Assembly: GCF_014200455.1 (NCBI RefSeq)
Contig: NZ_JACHBW010000019.1
Location: forward strand, 89,625 to 153,624
Direction: 5' to 3'
DNA length: 64,000 bases
Source of the DNA: Paraburkholderia bannensis
GTDB lineage: Bacteria; Pseudomonadota; Gammaproteobacteria; Burkholderiales; Burkholderiaceae
Shown here one piece after another: positions 1-7,950 of this stretch. The position numbers and the translations under genes were made by a program. The notes beneath the pieces were generated by a model that saw nothing but the letters and a program-made list of their open reading frames with translations, made no database searches and was not told where the DNA came from. The stretch's first letter is position 1, and every line of letters starts with the position of its first letter.

Positions 1-1482
1 GACGGCCACGCCCTGGCGCTTCATCTCCGACTTCATGACCTGGGTGACAAGCGGCACGCAGCCGCCGCACGACGCGCCCGCACAGGTGGCGGCTTTCATC
101 GCGCCGATGCTGGTCGCGCCTTCGCGCACGGCGGCGCAGATCTGCGCCTTCGAAACGTTGTTGCACGAGCAGATCTGCGCACCGTCGGGCAGCGCCTCCA
201 CGCCGAGCGCAGGCCTGGTCTTGCCGTCCGCCTGTGGCAGGATAAGAAATTCCGGCGCTTCGGGCAATTCGATGCCGTTGAGCATCATTTGCAGCAGCGT
301 GCCGTATTCGCCTGCGTCGCCCACCATCACCGCGCCCAGCAGTTTCTTGCCGCATTCGGATACGACAATCTTCTTGTAGACCTCGCGTCGCTCGTCGGCG
401 AAACGATACGAGCGGCTGCCCGGCGTCTTGCCTTGCGCGTCGCCGATACTCGCCACATCCACGCCCATCAGCTTGAGTTTGGTGCTCATATCCGCACCCG
501 CGAAATCCTGCGATACGTCGCCCGCCAGCGCCCTGGCGACAATGCGCGCCATCTCGTAGCCCGGCGCGACGAGGCCAAAAATCTGCCCTTTCCACAGGGC
601 GCATTCGCCGATGGCGTAGACATCGGGATCGCTCGTGCGGCATGTATCGTCGATCACAATGCCGCCGCGCGGACCGACTTCCAGTCCGCAGGCGCGCGCC
701 AGTTCGTCGCGTGCACGGATGCCCGCCGAGAACACGATCATGTCGGTTTCCAGATGCGTGCCGTCGGCAAACACCATGCGGTTCGCGGCGCTTTCGCCAT
801 CGACAATCGCCGTGGTGTTCTTCTGCGTATGCACGCTCACGCCCAGCGCCTCGATCTTGCCGCGCAGCATGCGCCCGCCGTCTTCGTCCACCTGCACCGC
901 CATCAGGCGCGGCGCGAATTCGACCACATGGGTTTGCAGCCCGAGATCGCGCAGCGCCTTGGCGCATTCGAGGCCCAGCAGACCGCCGCCCACCACCACG
1001 CCGGTCCTCGCACTCGCCCCGCGCGCCCGCATCGCTTCGAGATCTTCGATGGTGCGATATACGAAGCAATCCGAACGATCGTTGCCTTCGATGGGCGGCA
1101 CGAACGGCGACGAGCCGGTGGCGATCACGAGCTTGTCATAAGCAATCGTCTCGCCGTTGGACACGCTGACCGTGCGCGCAACGCGATCGATCGAGACGAC
1201 CTTCGCATCGAGCAAGAGGCGCACGCGATCGCGCACCTCGTCGCGCTCGAAAAAGCCCTCGCTCACGAGCGACAGATCATCGGCGCTCTTGCCCGCGAAG
1301 AATTCGGAAAGATGCACGCGATCGTAGGCGGGACGCGGCTCTTCGCAGAGCACCGTGACGCGCACGTTCCGCGCGGTCTGGGCCGCGTCGGCGAGCACGC
1401 TTTCGAGAAACTTGTGGCCCACCATGCCGTGGCCGATGACCACCACGTTCAGAGCGTTCATTGCGAGCGTAGATTGCGTCAT
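1..1482 (-). CDS. nirB: Nitrite reductase [NAD(P)H] large subunit, 3' end cut by window
   Basis: Cytoplasmic assimilatory nitrite reductase large subunit, which reduces nitrite to ammonia with NAD(P)H. The 494 visible residues form the FAD/NAD(P) pyridine-disulphide reductase half: a dinucleotide motif VVIGHGMVG near the N-terminus, a second one VVVGGGLLGLE, and then a BFD-like [2Fe-2S] domain with the cysteine pairs CSC and CGGC at about residues 438-475. The sulphite/nitrite reductase domains that bind the 4Fe-4S cluster and siroheme should follow but lie outside the window. The start is the ATG at 1482; an in-frame ATG at 1461 is also possible because neither has a strong ribosome binding site. 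It diverges from cobA, which makes the siroheme precursor, and is preceded by a sigma-54 promoter and an attenuator leader. Family identity is clear; respiratory versus assimilatory use is inferred from the transporter and leader context. Confidence 0.93.
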   Translation of the reverse strand, partial: MTQSTLAMNALNVVVIGHGMVGHKFLESVLADAAQTARNVRVTVLCEEPRPAYDRVHLSEFFAGKSADDLSLVSEGFFERDEVRDRVRLLLDAKVVSIDRVARTVSVSNGETIAYDKLVIATGSSPFVPPIEGNDRSDCFVYRTIEDLEAMRARGASARTGVVVGGGLLGLECAKALRDLGLQTHVVEFAPRLMAVQVDEDGGRMLRGKIEALGVSVHTQKNTTAIVDGESAANRMVFADGTHLETDMIVFSAGIRARDELARACGLEVGPRGGIVIDDTCRTSDPDVYAIGECALWKGQIFGLVAPGYEMARIVARALAGDVSQDFAGADMSTKLKLMGVDVASIGDAQGKTPGSRSYRFADERREVYKKIVVSECGKKLLGAVMVGDAGEYGTLLQMMLNGIELPEAPEFLILPQADGKTRPALGVEALPDGAQICSCNNVSKAQICAAVREGATSIGAMKAATCAGASCGGCVPLVTQVMKSEMKRQGVAV

Positions 1483-1510
1483 GCCTGTGCACCCTGCCTG
1501 AGAAAAAGCC

Positions 1511-1566
1511 AATAAAAAAGGCGTCCCGCAAATCCAGCTTGTGACAAGCCAGATTCAGGGGACGCC
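1511..1566 (-). terminator. Intrinsic terminator (attenuator) in the nirB leader
   Basis: On the minus strand, GGCGTCCC (from 1566) pairs with GGGACGCC (1527-1520). The inner bases also form a long stem with a TCA loop, and the T-rich tract TTTTTTATT follows at 1519-1511. The hairpin lies between the promoter and the nirB start codon, so it acts as an attenuator and not as the end of a gene. Confidence 0.85.
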
Positions 1567-1649
1567 GTTGTCCTGTGTTCAATCGAATGGTGCTGCCTGC
1601 CGCGTCGCATGGACTTCGCGGTAGCCGGATCGCCTTTGATCCGGATTGC
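1511..1649 (-). promoter_or_regulatory. Dual-hexaloop (ANTAR-type) antitermination leader of nirB
   Basis: Read on the minus strand, the leader starts about 12 nt after the sigma-54 -12 element. Hairpin P1 (1644-1625) has stem CCGGATC/GATCCGG and loop AAAGGC. Hairpin P2 (1573-1560) has stem GGAC/GTCC and loop AACGGC. Both loops have six bases with A at position 1 and G at position 4, the recognition rule known for ANTAR RNA-binding antiterminators (NasR, NasT, EutV). P2 shares bases with the 5' arm of the terminator at 1566-1511, so the two structures exclude each other. Inference: an ANTAR protein signalling nitrate or nitrite stabilises P2 and lets transcription continue into nirB. Confidence 0.83.
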
Positions 1650-1659
1650 AGATCGTTAC

Positions 1660-1675
1660 GCAAGCACTGTGCCAA
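1660..1675 (-). promoter_or_regulatory. Sigma-54 promoter of nirB
   Basis: The minus strand reads TTGGCAC-AGTGC-TTGC, an exact match to the -24/-12 pattern TGGCAC-N5-TTGC. The predicted transcription start is near 1649, which puts hexaloop hairpin P1 about five bases into the transcript. The same spacing recurs at cobA and at the nitrate transporter. Confidence 0.88.
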
Positions 1676-1775
1676 TGCGCGCTCAATTGGCGCGAAGCCT
1701 TTCTCCGTGGGCTTTTACGCCACGCATACGCAGCCTCGACGCGGACCCTGCGCTGCTGCACGACGATGCAGGGGG

Positions 1776-1790
1776 GCACAGCTTTGGTGC
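1776..1790. promoter_or_regulatory. Candidate NtrC enhancer site between nirB and cobA
   Basis: GCACAGCTTTGGTGC matches the NtrC dyad GCAC-N7-GTGC. It overlaps a perfect 14-bp palindrome, GTGCTGCGCAGCAC (1787-1800). The site lies about 100 bp upstream of the nirB sigma-54 promoter and about 75 bp upstream of the cobA candidate promoter, a usual enhancer distance for both. The role is inferred from motif and position. Confidence 0.6.
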
Positions 1791-1865
1791 TGCGCAGCAC
1801 GGTTGCTGTACGGTTTCGGTGCGCGTCCAAGGCGAGAAAGCGCCGAAAACACGCTCAAATCGCAC

Positions 1866-1880
1866 TGGTCTGGAACTTGC
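1866..1880 (+). promoter_or_regulatory. Candidate sigma-54 promoter of cobA
   Basis: TGGTCT-GGAAC-TTGC keeps the invariant GG-N10-GC spacing but has a weaker -24 element than nirB (TGGTCT instead of TGGCAC). A start near 1891 would place the first hexaloop hairpin three or four bases downstream, as in the other two leaders. That agreement supports the call. Confidence 0.65.
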
Positions 1881-1890
1881 GTTTCAGAAG

Positions 1891-2007
1891 CATCCGGCAA
1901 CGACGCCGGTCCGCAACACCGCATCACACGCATCACATACAGCAAGCAAGCACGAACGGACAACGGCGTCCCCTGTCATCAAAGACGGGCGGACGCCGTT
2001 TGCATTT
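1891..2007 (+). promoter_or_regulatory. Dual-hexaloop (ANTAR-type) antitermination leader of cobA
   Basis: P1 (1894-1909) has stem CCGGC/GCCGG and loop AACGAC. P2 (1958-1971) has stem GGAC/GTCC and loop AACGGC, the same loop as P2 of nirB and of the transporter. Both loops have A1 and G4. P2 overlaps the terminator arm ACGGCGTCC at 1963-1971. The arrangement puts siroheme synthesis under the same signal as nitrite reductase. Confidence 0.8.
1963..2007 (+). terminator. Intrinsic terminator (attenuator) in the cobA leader
   Basis: ACGGCGTCC (1963-1971) pairs with GGACGCCGT (1991-1999). The inner CCTGTC/GACGGG also pairs, allowing one G-U. The following tract TTGCATTT is weaker than in the other two leaders, so basal read-through may be higher. 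Confidence 0.65.
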
Positions 2008-2046
2008 GAAGCGCAAGATAGACACAGCGCAGTCAGAGGACGCAAC

Positions 2047-2856
2047 ATGAATCACACGACGCACCCGGCGATGAACGCAAAGACCGGCACGGTCACCCTA
2101 GTGAGCGCAGGCCCAGGCGACCTCGACCTCCTCACGCTCAAGGCCGCGAAAGCGCTCGCGCGCGCGCAGATCGTGCTGCTCGACGATCTGGTCAATCCCG
2201 ATATCGCCACCTTGGCGCCGCAGGCGCGCATCATCCGGGTCGGCAAACGCGGCGGCTGTCGTTCGACGCCTCAGGCGTTCATCGAGCGGCTGATGGTGCG
2301 CTATGCGCGCAAGGGCCATGACGTGGTGCGCGTGAAGGGCGGCGACGCGCTATTGTTCGGACGCGCGGGCGAAGAACTCGCGGCGCTGCATCGGGCGGGC
2401 GTGCCGTTTGAAATCATCAATGGCGTGTCATCGGCATTTGCGGCGGCGGCGGGGCTGGGCGTCTCGCTCACGCATCGCGACCATTGCCAGGGCGTGATCT
2501 TTGTGACCGCGCATTTGCGCGACCATAGCGAGCCAGACTGGCAGGCGCTCGCGGCCACGCGCATGACGCTGGCGATCTATATGGGGATGAGCCGCATCGA
2601 AGGCCTTTGCGCGACGCTTGCGCAGACGCTGTCAGCGACAACACCGGCCGCGGTGGTGCAATGGGCGGGCAGCGCCCAGGAGCGCCGCGTGATGGGCACA
2701 CTCGGCACGATTGCGGAGCTGGCGCAGGCTGCGGGACTGGGCAGTCCCGCGATCATTCTGGTGGGCGACGCGATTGGCGAAGCCATATCGCAAGCGGGAT
2801 CATTGAGCGCGTTCGATGCGCACGCAACTACCTTGCCCGCACTACGGCGAGCCTGA
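2047..2856 (+). CDS. cobA: Uroporphyrinogen-III C-methyltransferase
   Basis: SAM-dependent methylation of uroporphyrinogen III to precorrin-2, the first step towards siroheme, the cofactor of the divergently encoded nitrite reductase. The protein has 269 residues, the size of single-domain CobA/SumT enzymes and not of the trifunctional CysG. Visible signatures are VSAGPGDLDLLTLKA at the N-terminus, VRVKGGDALLFGRAGEE (the SAM-binding loop) and the IYMGMSR segment. The start is the ATG at 2047, with AGAGGA about seven bases upstream; the open frame runs further upstream but only through the regulatory leader. Placement beside nirB, with matching promoter and leader, suggests a dedicated copy for nitrate growth. 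Confidence 0.93.
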   Translation: MNHTTHPAMNAKTGTVTLVSAGPGDLDLLTLKAAKALARAQIVLLDDLVNPDIATLAPQARIIRVGKRGGCRSTPQAFIERLMVRYARKGHDVVRVKGGDALLFGRAGEELAALHRAGVPFEIINGVSSAFAAAAGLGVSLTHRDHCQGVIFVTAHLRDHSEPDWQALAATRMTLAIYMGMSRIEGLCATLAQTLSATTPAAVVQWAGSAQERRVMGTLGTIAELAQAAGLGSPAIILVGDAIGEAISQAGSLSAFDAHATTLPALRRA

Positions 2857-2872
2857 AAAACCCTGGCACGCC

Positions 2873-3649
2873 TTAACGCAGCACCTTTTTCGCCACGAGA
2901 TACGGCAGCCGCACGCCGAAGCCCGCCACCAGGCGCAGATGCATCCACGACAGCAGCAGGTTATCGCGCGCGTAGTTGAAGTGCGAGACGCCGCCTTCGT
3001 GCGCGCCGAAGTAGCGCACGGGCGCCTCGATCTGGATCGGCCTCACGCCCGCCCAGCAAAGACGCACGGCGGCTTCGGGATCGAAGTCGAAGCGGCGCAT
3101 CCACGACTGGCGCTCCATGATGGACACGAGCGGTGCGATCGGATAAACGCGAAAGCCGTACAGCGAATCGCCGATACCTGCCCACAGGGTCTCGAAATCA
3201 GCGAAGAAGTTGGAGAGACGGCGGCCCTGCACGCGCAATTGCGGCGCGCTGGCGTCGAACTTCGGCACGCCCAGCACCATCGCCTCGGGGTCGGCCTGGG
3301 AGGCGGCCATGAATCGCGGAATCAGCCCCGCCGGATGCTGGCCGTCCGAATCCATCGTCAGCACATGCGTGAATCCGCGCGCGGCGGCCGCCTGCATGCC
3401 GGCGAGCACCGCGCTGCCCTTGCCGCGATTCGTCGGCAGCACGATCACGTGCAGGCCGGGATCGTCGGCGGCCATCGCCTGGAGACGCTCGGCGCTGCCG
3501 TCGGTGCTGCCGTCCACCACGACCCAGACCGGGTCCCATTGCGCGCGCGCGCCGCGCACGGTTTCCTCGACCTTCACGCCCGGGTTGTAGCTCGGGATCA
3601 GGACGAGATGCGTGGTGGAGGCGGTGGGCGTGGACATGGCGGAAGACAT
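2873..3649 (-). CDS. Family 2 glycosyltransferase
   Basis: Predicted cytoplasmic GT-A glycosyltransferase of about 258 residues. Seen in the sequence: the GT2 opening LVLIPSYNPG, VVVDGSTDGS, the KGSAVLAGMQ segment and the metal-binding DSDGQHP (DxD). There is no transmembrane segment. It is the last gene of the minus-strand arm of the aryl-polyene-like cluster, 70 bp after the ketoreductase. GT2 proteins are common in these clusters and are thought to modify the lipid head or anchor, but the sugar cannot be read from sequence. Start uncertain: ATG 3649 is used, a nearby in-frame ATG follows, and a TTG at 3712 would add 21 residues. Confidence 0.8.
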   Translation of the reverse strand: MSSAMSTPTASTTHLVLIPSYNPGVKVEETVRGARAQWDPVWVVVDGSTDGSAERLQAMAADDPGLHVIVLPTNRGKGSAVLAGMQAAAARGFTHVLTMDSDGQHPAGLIPRFMAASQADPEAMVLGVPKFDASAPQLRVQGRRLSNFFADFETLWAGIGDSLYGFRVYPIAPLVSIMERQSWMRRFDFDPEAAVRLCWAGVRPIQIEAPVRYFGAHEGGVSHFNYARDNLLLSWMHLRLVAGFGVRLPYLVAKKVLR

Positions 3650-3719
3650 GCTGACAAAGATTGATGACAGGGCGTGGCGGGCGTGGCCTGAATCCGGCGA
3701 CTTCAGCGACAAGCCCGCT

Positions 3720-4454
3720 TCAGGCCAGCCCGCCGTTGATCGACAGCACCTGGCCCGTCACATAGGCAGCAGCGTCCGACACGAGATAGGCGACCATCCC
3801 GGCCACTTCCTCGGGCTGGCCGGCGCGCTGCGCGGGCACCAGTTGCTTGATGCGCTCGGCGGGAAAGGCATCCTGCGCCATGGGCGAGGCGATGATGCCG
3901 GGCGCGATCGCATTCACGGTAATGCCCCGCGAAGCGACTTCGAGCGACAGCGCCCTGGTCGCGCCGATCAAGCCGGCCTTGGCCGCCGAGTAATTGACCT
4001 GGCCGCGATTGCCCATCACGCCCGCCAGCGAGGCGATGTTGACGATGCGCCCGCGACGCGTGCGAATCATCGGCAGCATGAGCGGCTGCGTGACGTTGAA
4101 AAAGCCGTTGAGCGACACGTCGATCACGCTGCGCCATTGCTCACGCGTCATGCCCGCGAGCGGCGCATCGTCGTGAATGCCGGCGTTGTTGACGAGAATC
4201 TGCACCGGCGCGTCTTCGATCAGGCGTTCGAGCGCCGCTTGCGCAGCGTCGGCGTCGGTCACGTCGAAGGCGATGGCGTGGGCGCGTCCGCCCGCATCGA
4301 CGATGCGTTGCGCGGCGGCCTGCGCCTCGTCGAGACGCCGGTTCGCGTGCACCCACACTTCATGGCCCGCTGCGGCCAGCGCGGCGCAGATGGCCTGACC
4401 GAGCGCCCCGCTGCCGCCCGTCACGAGTGCCCGCATGGGCTTGTCGTTGTGCAT
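3720..4454 (-). CDS. 3-oxoacyl-ACP reductase, FabG-like ketoreductase
   Basis: NADPH-dependent SDR that reduces the 3-keto group of the growing acyl-ACP. The 244-residue protein has the cofactor motif TGGSGALG near the N-terminus, the NNAG motif, catalytic Ser in NIASLAG, the YSAAK catalytic pair and a C-terminal TGQVLSINGG typical of FabG. The chosen start, ATG 4454, follows a strong GGGGGAG ribosome site; an upstream in-frame start at 4502 lacks one. It sits 68 bp after the ACP gene and fits the ketoreductase step of the aryl-polyene-type pathway. Confidence 0.87.
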   Translation of the reverse strand: MHNDKPMRALVTGGSGALGQAICAALAAAGHEVWVHANRRLDEAQAAAQRIVDAGGRAHAIAFDVTDADAAQAALERLIEDAPVQILVNNAGIHDDAPLAGMTREQWRSVIDVSLNGFFNVTQPLMLPMIRTRRGRIVNIASLAGVMGNRGQVNYSAAKAGLIGATRALSLEVASRGITVNAIAPGIIASPMAQDAFPAERIKQLVPAQRAGQPEEVAGMVAYLVSDAAAYVTGQVLSINGGLA

Positions 4455-4522
4455 TTCGGCTCCCCCGTTGGGCGTCGCCAGGCGCGATAACGACGCGCGC
4501 AAGGCGTGCGCAAAAAAACGCT

Positions 4523-4783
4523 TCAGCGCGTGCGATGCGCCTCGACGTAGGCGGCCAGTGCGCCCAGCGTCGCGAAGATTCTTTCGTTATCCGGATTGTC
4601 TGAACGCAGCTCGAAACCGTACTTCTTCGAGATCAGCAGCGCAATTTCCAGAATGTCGATGGAGTCGAGCCCGAAGCCCTCGCCATAGAGCGGGGTCTCG
4701 GCGTTCACGTCGTCGAGCGACACGTCTTCCAGATTCAGATCGCCGACGATCAGGGTGGCGAGCTCGTGTTCGAGTGGATTCAT
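4523..4783 (-). CDS. Acyl carrier protein
   Basis: Small acidic four-helix carrier of 86 residues. The phosphopantetheine attachment site is GLDSID, with serine at residue 41. It should carry the chain between the ketosynthase, ketoreductase and dehydratases encoded across the divergent intergenic region. Aryl-polyene clusters usually carry two ACPs; no second one was found here. The start is ATG 4783; an in-frame extension to 4852 has no ACP features and no better ribosome site. Confidence 0.87.
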   Translation of the reverse strand: MNPLEHELATLIVGDLNLEDVSLDDVNAETPLYGEGFGLDSIDILEIALLISKKYGFELRSDNPDNERIFATLGALAAYVEAHRTR

Positions 4784-5407
4784 GTGCGTGCAGGGCGTGG
4801 AAATCAAGGCTGCGGGGGCCACGGGTTTGCGACAGAATTGCCGGGTTGCCATCGGCCGAACGTCAAATCGGTCAATCCCGTCAATGCGGTCAATCCCGTC
4901 GATTCAATCGATCCGGCCAACTGCCTGTGCCCGCGCCGTTATGGCGACGCCAGCCCCCGTGCCCTGATTTTAGGGTTCGTTTGGTAAAAGTTACGCGGAT
5001 TCTAGACGATGGGTATCGGTGCGTATACGGGGAGGCCTTCCGAAAGGTTACAGAGGGTCGGGCACGCGCCTCGCATGCTAGTGGACGCAAAGCCGCGCAA
5101 GCCTTGGACGAAACAGGCTGTATCGCGCCGCAGCGTCCCGATCCGCGCTGGCAGTGTCATACAAACGGTTACAAAGCGTCCGGAAGGCTTACCGAGGATG
5201 CGCCTCAGGCATCTTAAAATACGCCTTCCCTGGAATCGGGCCCTGTCATTCATATGACATAAGACGCTTCGTGAGCCGGACCACTATCTCGAAAGTGATC
5301 TGAAAACCAACGGATACGACATCGACCATGCATCGCCCCGCTTTTCACCGCCGCCCCATACCGCCCTGCCCGGCAGCGCGTGGACGCGTGCGCCCGGGAG
5401 CCAGGCG
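4784..5407. other. Divergent intergenic region of the lipid cluster
   Basis: About 620 bp between the ACP gene and the plus-strand operon. No credible coding sequence was seen in any frame. It must hold the promoters of both arms. Notable are an imperfect inverted pair, AGGCCTTCCGAA near 5033 and TCCGGAAGGCTT near 5179, each close to a GGTTACA sequence, which could bind a regulator. No regulator gene lies next to it. Confidence 0.5.
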
Positions 5408-6094
5408 ATGAAATCGACGCAAGGATTCATCGGTTTTTTGAGGGCGTTTCTGGCGGTCGCGACAGTGGCCGCCTATCAGGTGCTCGCGCACCACGCTATC
5501 GCCACGCCCGACGATCACGGCCTTGGCCTGGCGATGGCGCTGGCGCCGCCGCTGCTTCTCGCGCTGGGCGCGGCCGCGCGTTCGCCGCGCCGCGCGCGGT
5601 GGCTGACGCTCTGGATGCTCGGCGCAGGGGCTTTGTGGGGAGCGCGCACGCCGCTTGCTCAGCACTTCGAATGGGGCCTGTACCTTGAACATGTGAGCTT
5701 CAATCTGGGCATGGCGCTGGTGTTTGGGCGCACGCTCGCGGCAGGCCGGACGCCGCTGTGCACGCAGTTCGCGACGATGATGCGCAAGCCAGGCGGGAGC
5801 GGTCTCAAGCCGGCGGTCGCGCGCTATACGCGACAGATCACGCTCGCCTGGAGCGTATTTTTCGTGGCGATCGCGGCGATATCGACGCTGATGTTCGCCT
5901 TCGCGCCCATCGTCGACTGGTCGACCTTCGCGAACTATCTGGCGCTGCCGCTGGTGGGCGCGATGTTCGTCGGCGAGCACGCGGTACGGCGTTTCATGGT
6001 GCCTGGCGAGGCCCAGGCGGGGATGATGGAAGCGATCCGCGCTTATCGGGCGAGATCGTGCGCCACCCCGCCGCACAGGAGCCAACTGCAATAA
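5408..6094 (+). CDS. COG4648-like integral membrane protein of aryl-polyene clusters
   Basis: Predicted inner-membrane protein of 228 residues with about six hydrophobic segments: the N-terminal FLRAFLAVATVAAYQVL, LAMALAPPLLLALG, LWMLGAGALWG, NLGMALVFGRTLAAG, SVFFVAIAAIST and LALPLVGAMFVGE. Proteins of this kind occur next to the ligase gene in aryl-polyene clusters; the biochemical role is unknown. It is the first gene of the plus-strand operon. The start ATG 5408 is preceded by a GGGAG sequence 12 bases upstream. Confidence 0.72.
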   Translation: MKSTQGFIGFLRAFLAVATVAAYQVLAHHAIATPDDHGLGLAMALAPPLLLALGAAARSPRRARWLTLWMLGAGALWGARTPLAQHFEWGLYLEHVSFNLGMALVFGRTLAAGRTPLCTQFATMMRKPGGSGLKPAVARYTRQITLAWSVFFVAIAAISTLMFAFAPIVDWSTFANYLALPLVGAMFVGEHAVRRFMVPGEAQAGMMEAIRAYRARSCATPPHRSQLQ

Positions 6095-6174
6095 ATTCCG
6101 GGCCAATTACCGGGCCAAAACCAGCGGATATGACCAGACGCCGCCCCGGCCCCCGTTTTCGTATCAACCGATTT

Positions 6175-7950
6175 ATGCCGACTCAACCGCTGGTTTTTCA
6201 CACCTCGCCCCGTCAGGTCATTGCCTGGCGCGACGGCTCGCCGGTCACGGTGCGCGCGTTCCTCGCCGAGGTTGCGCGGATCGCGGCTGCGCTGCCGCCA
6301 GGCACTCACGTCTTCAATGTCTGCCGCGACCGCTATCGCTTCGCGGTAAGCCTGTGCGCGGCGCTTGTGACGGGCCGCATCAGCCTGTTGCCGTCAACGC
6401 ATACGCCGGAGATGGTGCGCCAGCTCGCCCGCTTCGCGCCCGATGCGTTCTGCCTGCATGACACGGCCGAATGCACAATCGACCTGCCGCGCTTTCGCTA
6501 TCCCGCGGCGGATTCCGATACCCCGGCGCCCGAACCGGAAGACGCGCCCTTCGATGTCCCGCAGATCGACACCGCCCGCGTCATGGCCTACGTGTTCACG
6601 TCCGGATCGACGGGCGCGCCGGTGCCGCATCGCAAGACGTGGGGCTTTCTCGTCGCCGGTATCCAGGCCTCCGCTGCGCGTCTGGGCCTCGCCAACGCCG
6701 ATGGCTGCGCACACACGCTGATCGGCACCGTGCCGCCGCAGCATATGTACGGCTTCGAATCGACGGTGCTGCTCGCGCTGATCGGCGGCCTGGCGTTCAG
6801 CAACCGGCAGCCCTTCTACCCCGAGGACATCCGCAGCGAACTGGCCGGCGTGCCGCAGCCGCGCGTGCTGGTCACCTCGCCGATCCATCTGCGCGCGCTG
6901 CTCGCCAGCGACGCGGCGCTGCCTGAAGCCGCGCTGGTCCTGAGCGCCACCGCGCCGCTTTCGGAGAAGCTCGCAAGCGTTGCGGAAAACCGCCTGCACG
7001 CGCCGCTGGTCGAAATCTACGGCAGCACCGAAACCGGCCAGATCGCCACGCGCCGCACCGCGAAGGGCGCGACCTGGACACTGTTCGACGATATCCGCCT
7101 GGAAGCACGCCCGGGCAGCGACGACGGCCCGACCATGTGGGCCTCGGGCGGCCACGTCGAAGTGCCGGTGCCGATGGGCGACGCGCTCGAACTGCTCGAC
7201 GCGCATCGTTTCCTGCTGCATGGACGCAAGGCGGATCTCATCAATATCGCGGGCAAGCGCACGTCGCTCGCTTATCTGAACCATCAGCTCAACGCGATCG
7301 AAGGCGTGATCGACGGCGTGTTCTTCATGCCGGCCGAATCCACCCAGGCCCACGCAACGCGCGAAGGCATCGAGCCCGTGACGCGCCTCGTCGCGCTGGT
7401 GGTCGCGCCCACACTCGACGCCACGCGCCTGCAACGCGCGCTGCGCGAGCGCATCGACGCCGCCTTCATGCCGCGCCCGCTGGTGTTCGTCGATTCGCTG
7501 CCGCGCAACGAAACCGGCAAGCTGCCGCACGATGTGCTCGCCGCGCTGGTCGCCCGGCACACGCGGGGCGCGTTGGTGAACGCTTCCAGAGAGGCAGCAG
7601 CGCCCACCCGGGCCGCCCTCGGCTTCACGGTCCCCGCCGATCACCCCGCGCTGGCCGGTCACTTTCCGGGTCACCCGATCGTGCCGGGCGTGATGCTGCT
7701 CGATCACGCCATCGACGCGATCGGCGCGGCGCTCGACCGTCCCGCCGATGGCTGGCGCTTGAGCGCGGCGAAATTCCTGAGCCCGGCGGCGCCCGGCGAG
7801 GCGCTGGATCTCGCCTTCGACGCGCAGGCCGGCGGCTCGATCCGCTTCACCGTGCGCGCGGGCGAACGCGATATCGCAAGCGGCACCTTGTCGTTGACGG
7901 CAAGCACGACGCACGACGCAACAAACCCGCAGGGAAGGCCGCACCCATGA
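6175..7950 (+). CDS. Acyl/aryl-ACP ligase fused to a FabZ-like hotdog dehydratase
   Basis: Bifunctional protein of 591 residues. Residues 1 to about 460 are an adenylate-forming ligase: P-loop TSGSTGAPVPHRK, YGSTETGQ and the terminal lysine motif NETGKLP. It would activate the starter acid and load it onto ACP. The last 125 residues are a hotdog 3-hydroxyacyl-ACP dehydratase with the motif HFPGHPIVPGVMLLDHAI (catalytic histidine). In many aryl-polyene clusters these two functions are separate genes. The starter is probably an aromatic acid such as a coumaric or cinnamic acid derivative, but no ammonia-lyase gene is present here. The start is uncertain between ATG 6175 and ATG 6130. Confidence 0.83.
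   Translation: MPTQPLVFHTSPRQVIAWRDGSPVTVRAFLAEVARIAAALPPGTHVFNVCRDRYRFAVSLCAALVTGRISLLPSTHTPEMVRQLARFAPDAFCLHDTAECTIDLPRFRYPAADSDTPAPEPEDAPFDVPQIDTARVMAYVFTSGSTGAPVPHRKTWGFLVAGIQASAARLGLANADGCAHTLIGTVPPQHMYGFESTVLLALIGGLAFSNRQPFYPEDIRSELAGVPQPRVLVTSPIHLRALLASDAALPEAALVLSATAPLSEKLASVAENRLHAPLVEIYGSTETGQIATRRTAKGATWTLFDDIRLEARPGSDDGPTMWASGGHVEVPVPMGDALELLDAHRFLLHGRKADLINIAGKRTSLAYLNHQLNAIEGVIDGVFFMPAESTQAHATREGIEPVTRLVALVVAPTLDATRLQRALRERIDAAFMPRPLVFVDSLPRNETGKLPHDVLAALVARHTRGALVNASREAAAPTRAALGFTVPADHPALAGHFPGHPIVPGVMLLDHAIDAIGAALDRPADGWRLSAAKFLSPAAPGEALDLAFDAQAGGSIRFTVRAGERDIASGTLSLTASTTHDATNPQGRPHP

Noticed and set aside
289..1515. 408-codon plus-strand frame at the left edge
   Set aside because: It is antisense to nirB, whose minus-strand frame shows clear FAD and iron-sulphur motifs.
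4784..5407. Second acyl carrier protein or other small gene in the cluster gap
   Set aside because: No frame carries the DS phosphopantetheine motif or a plausible ribosome site and start.
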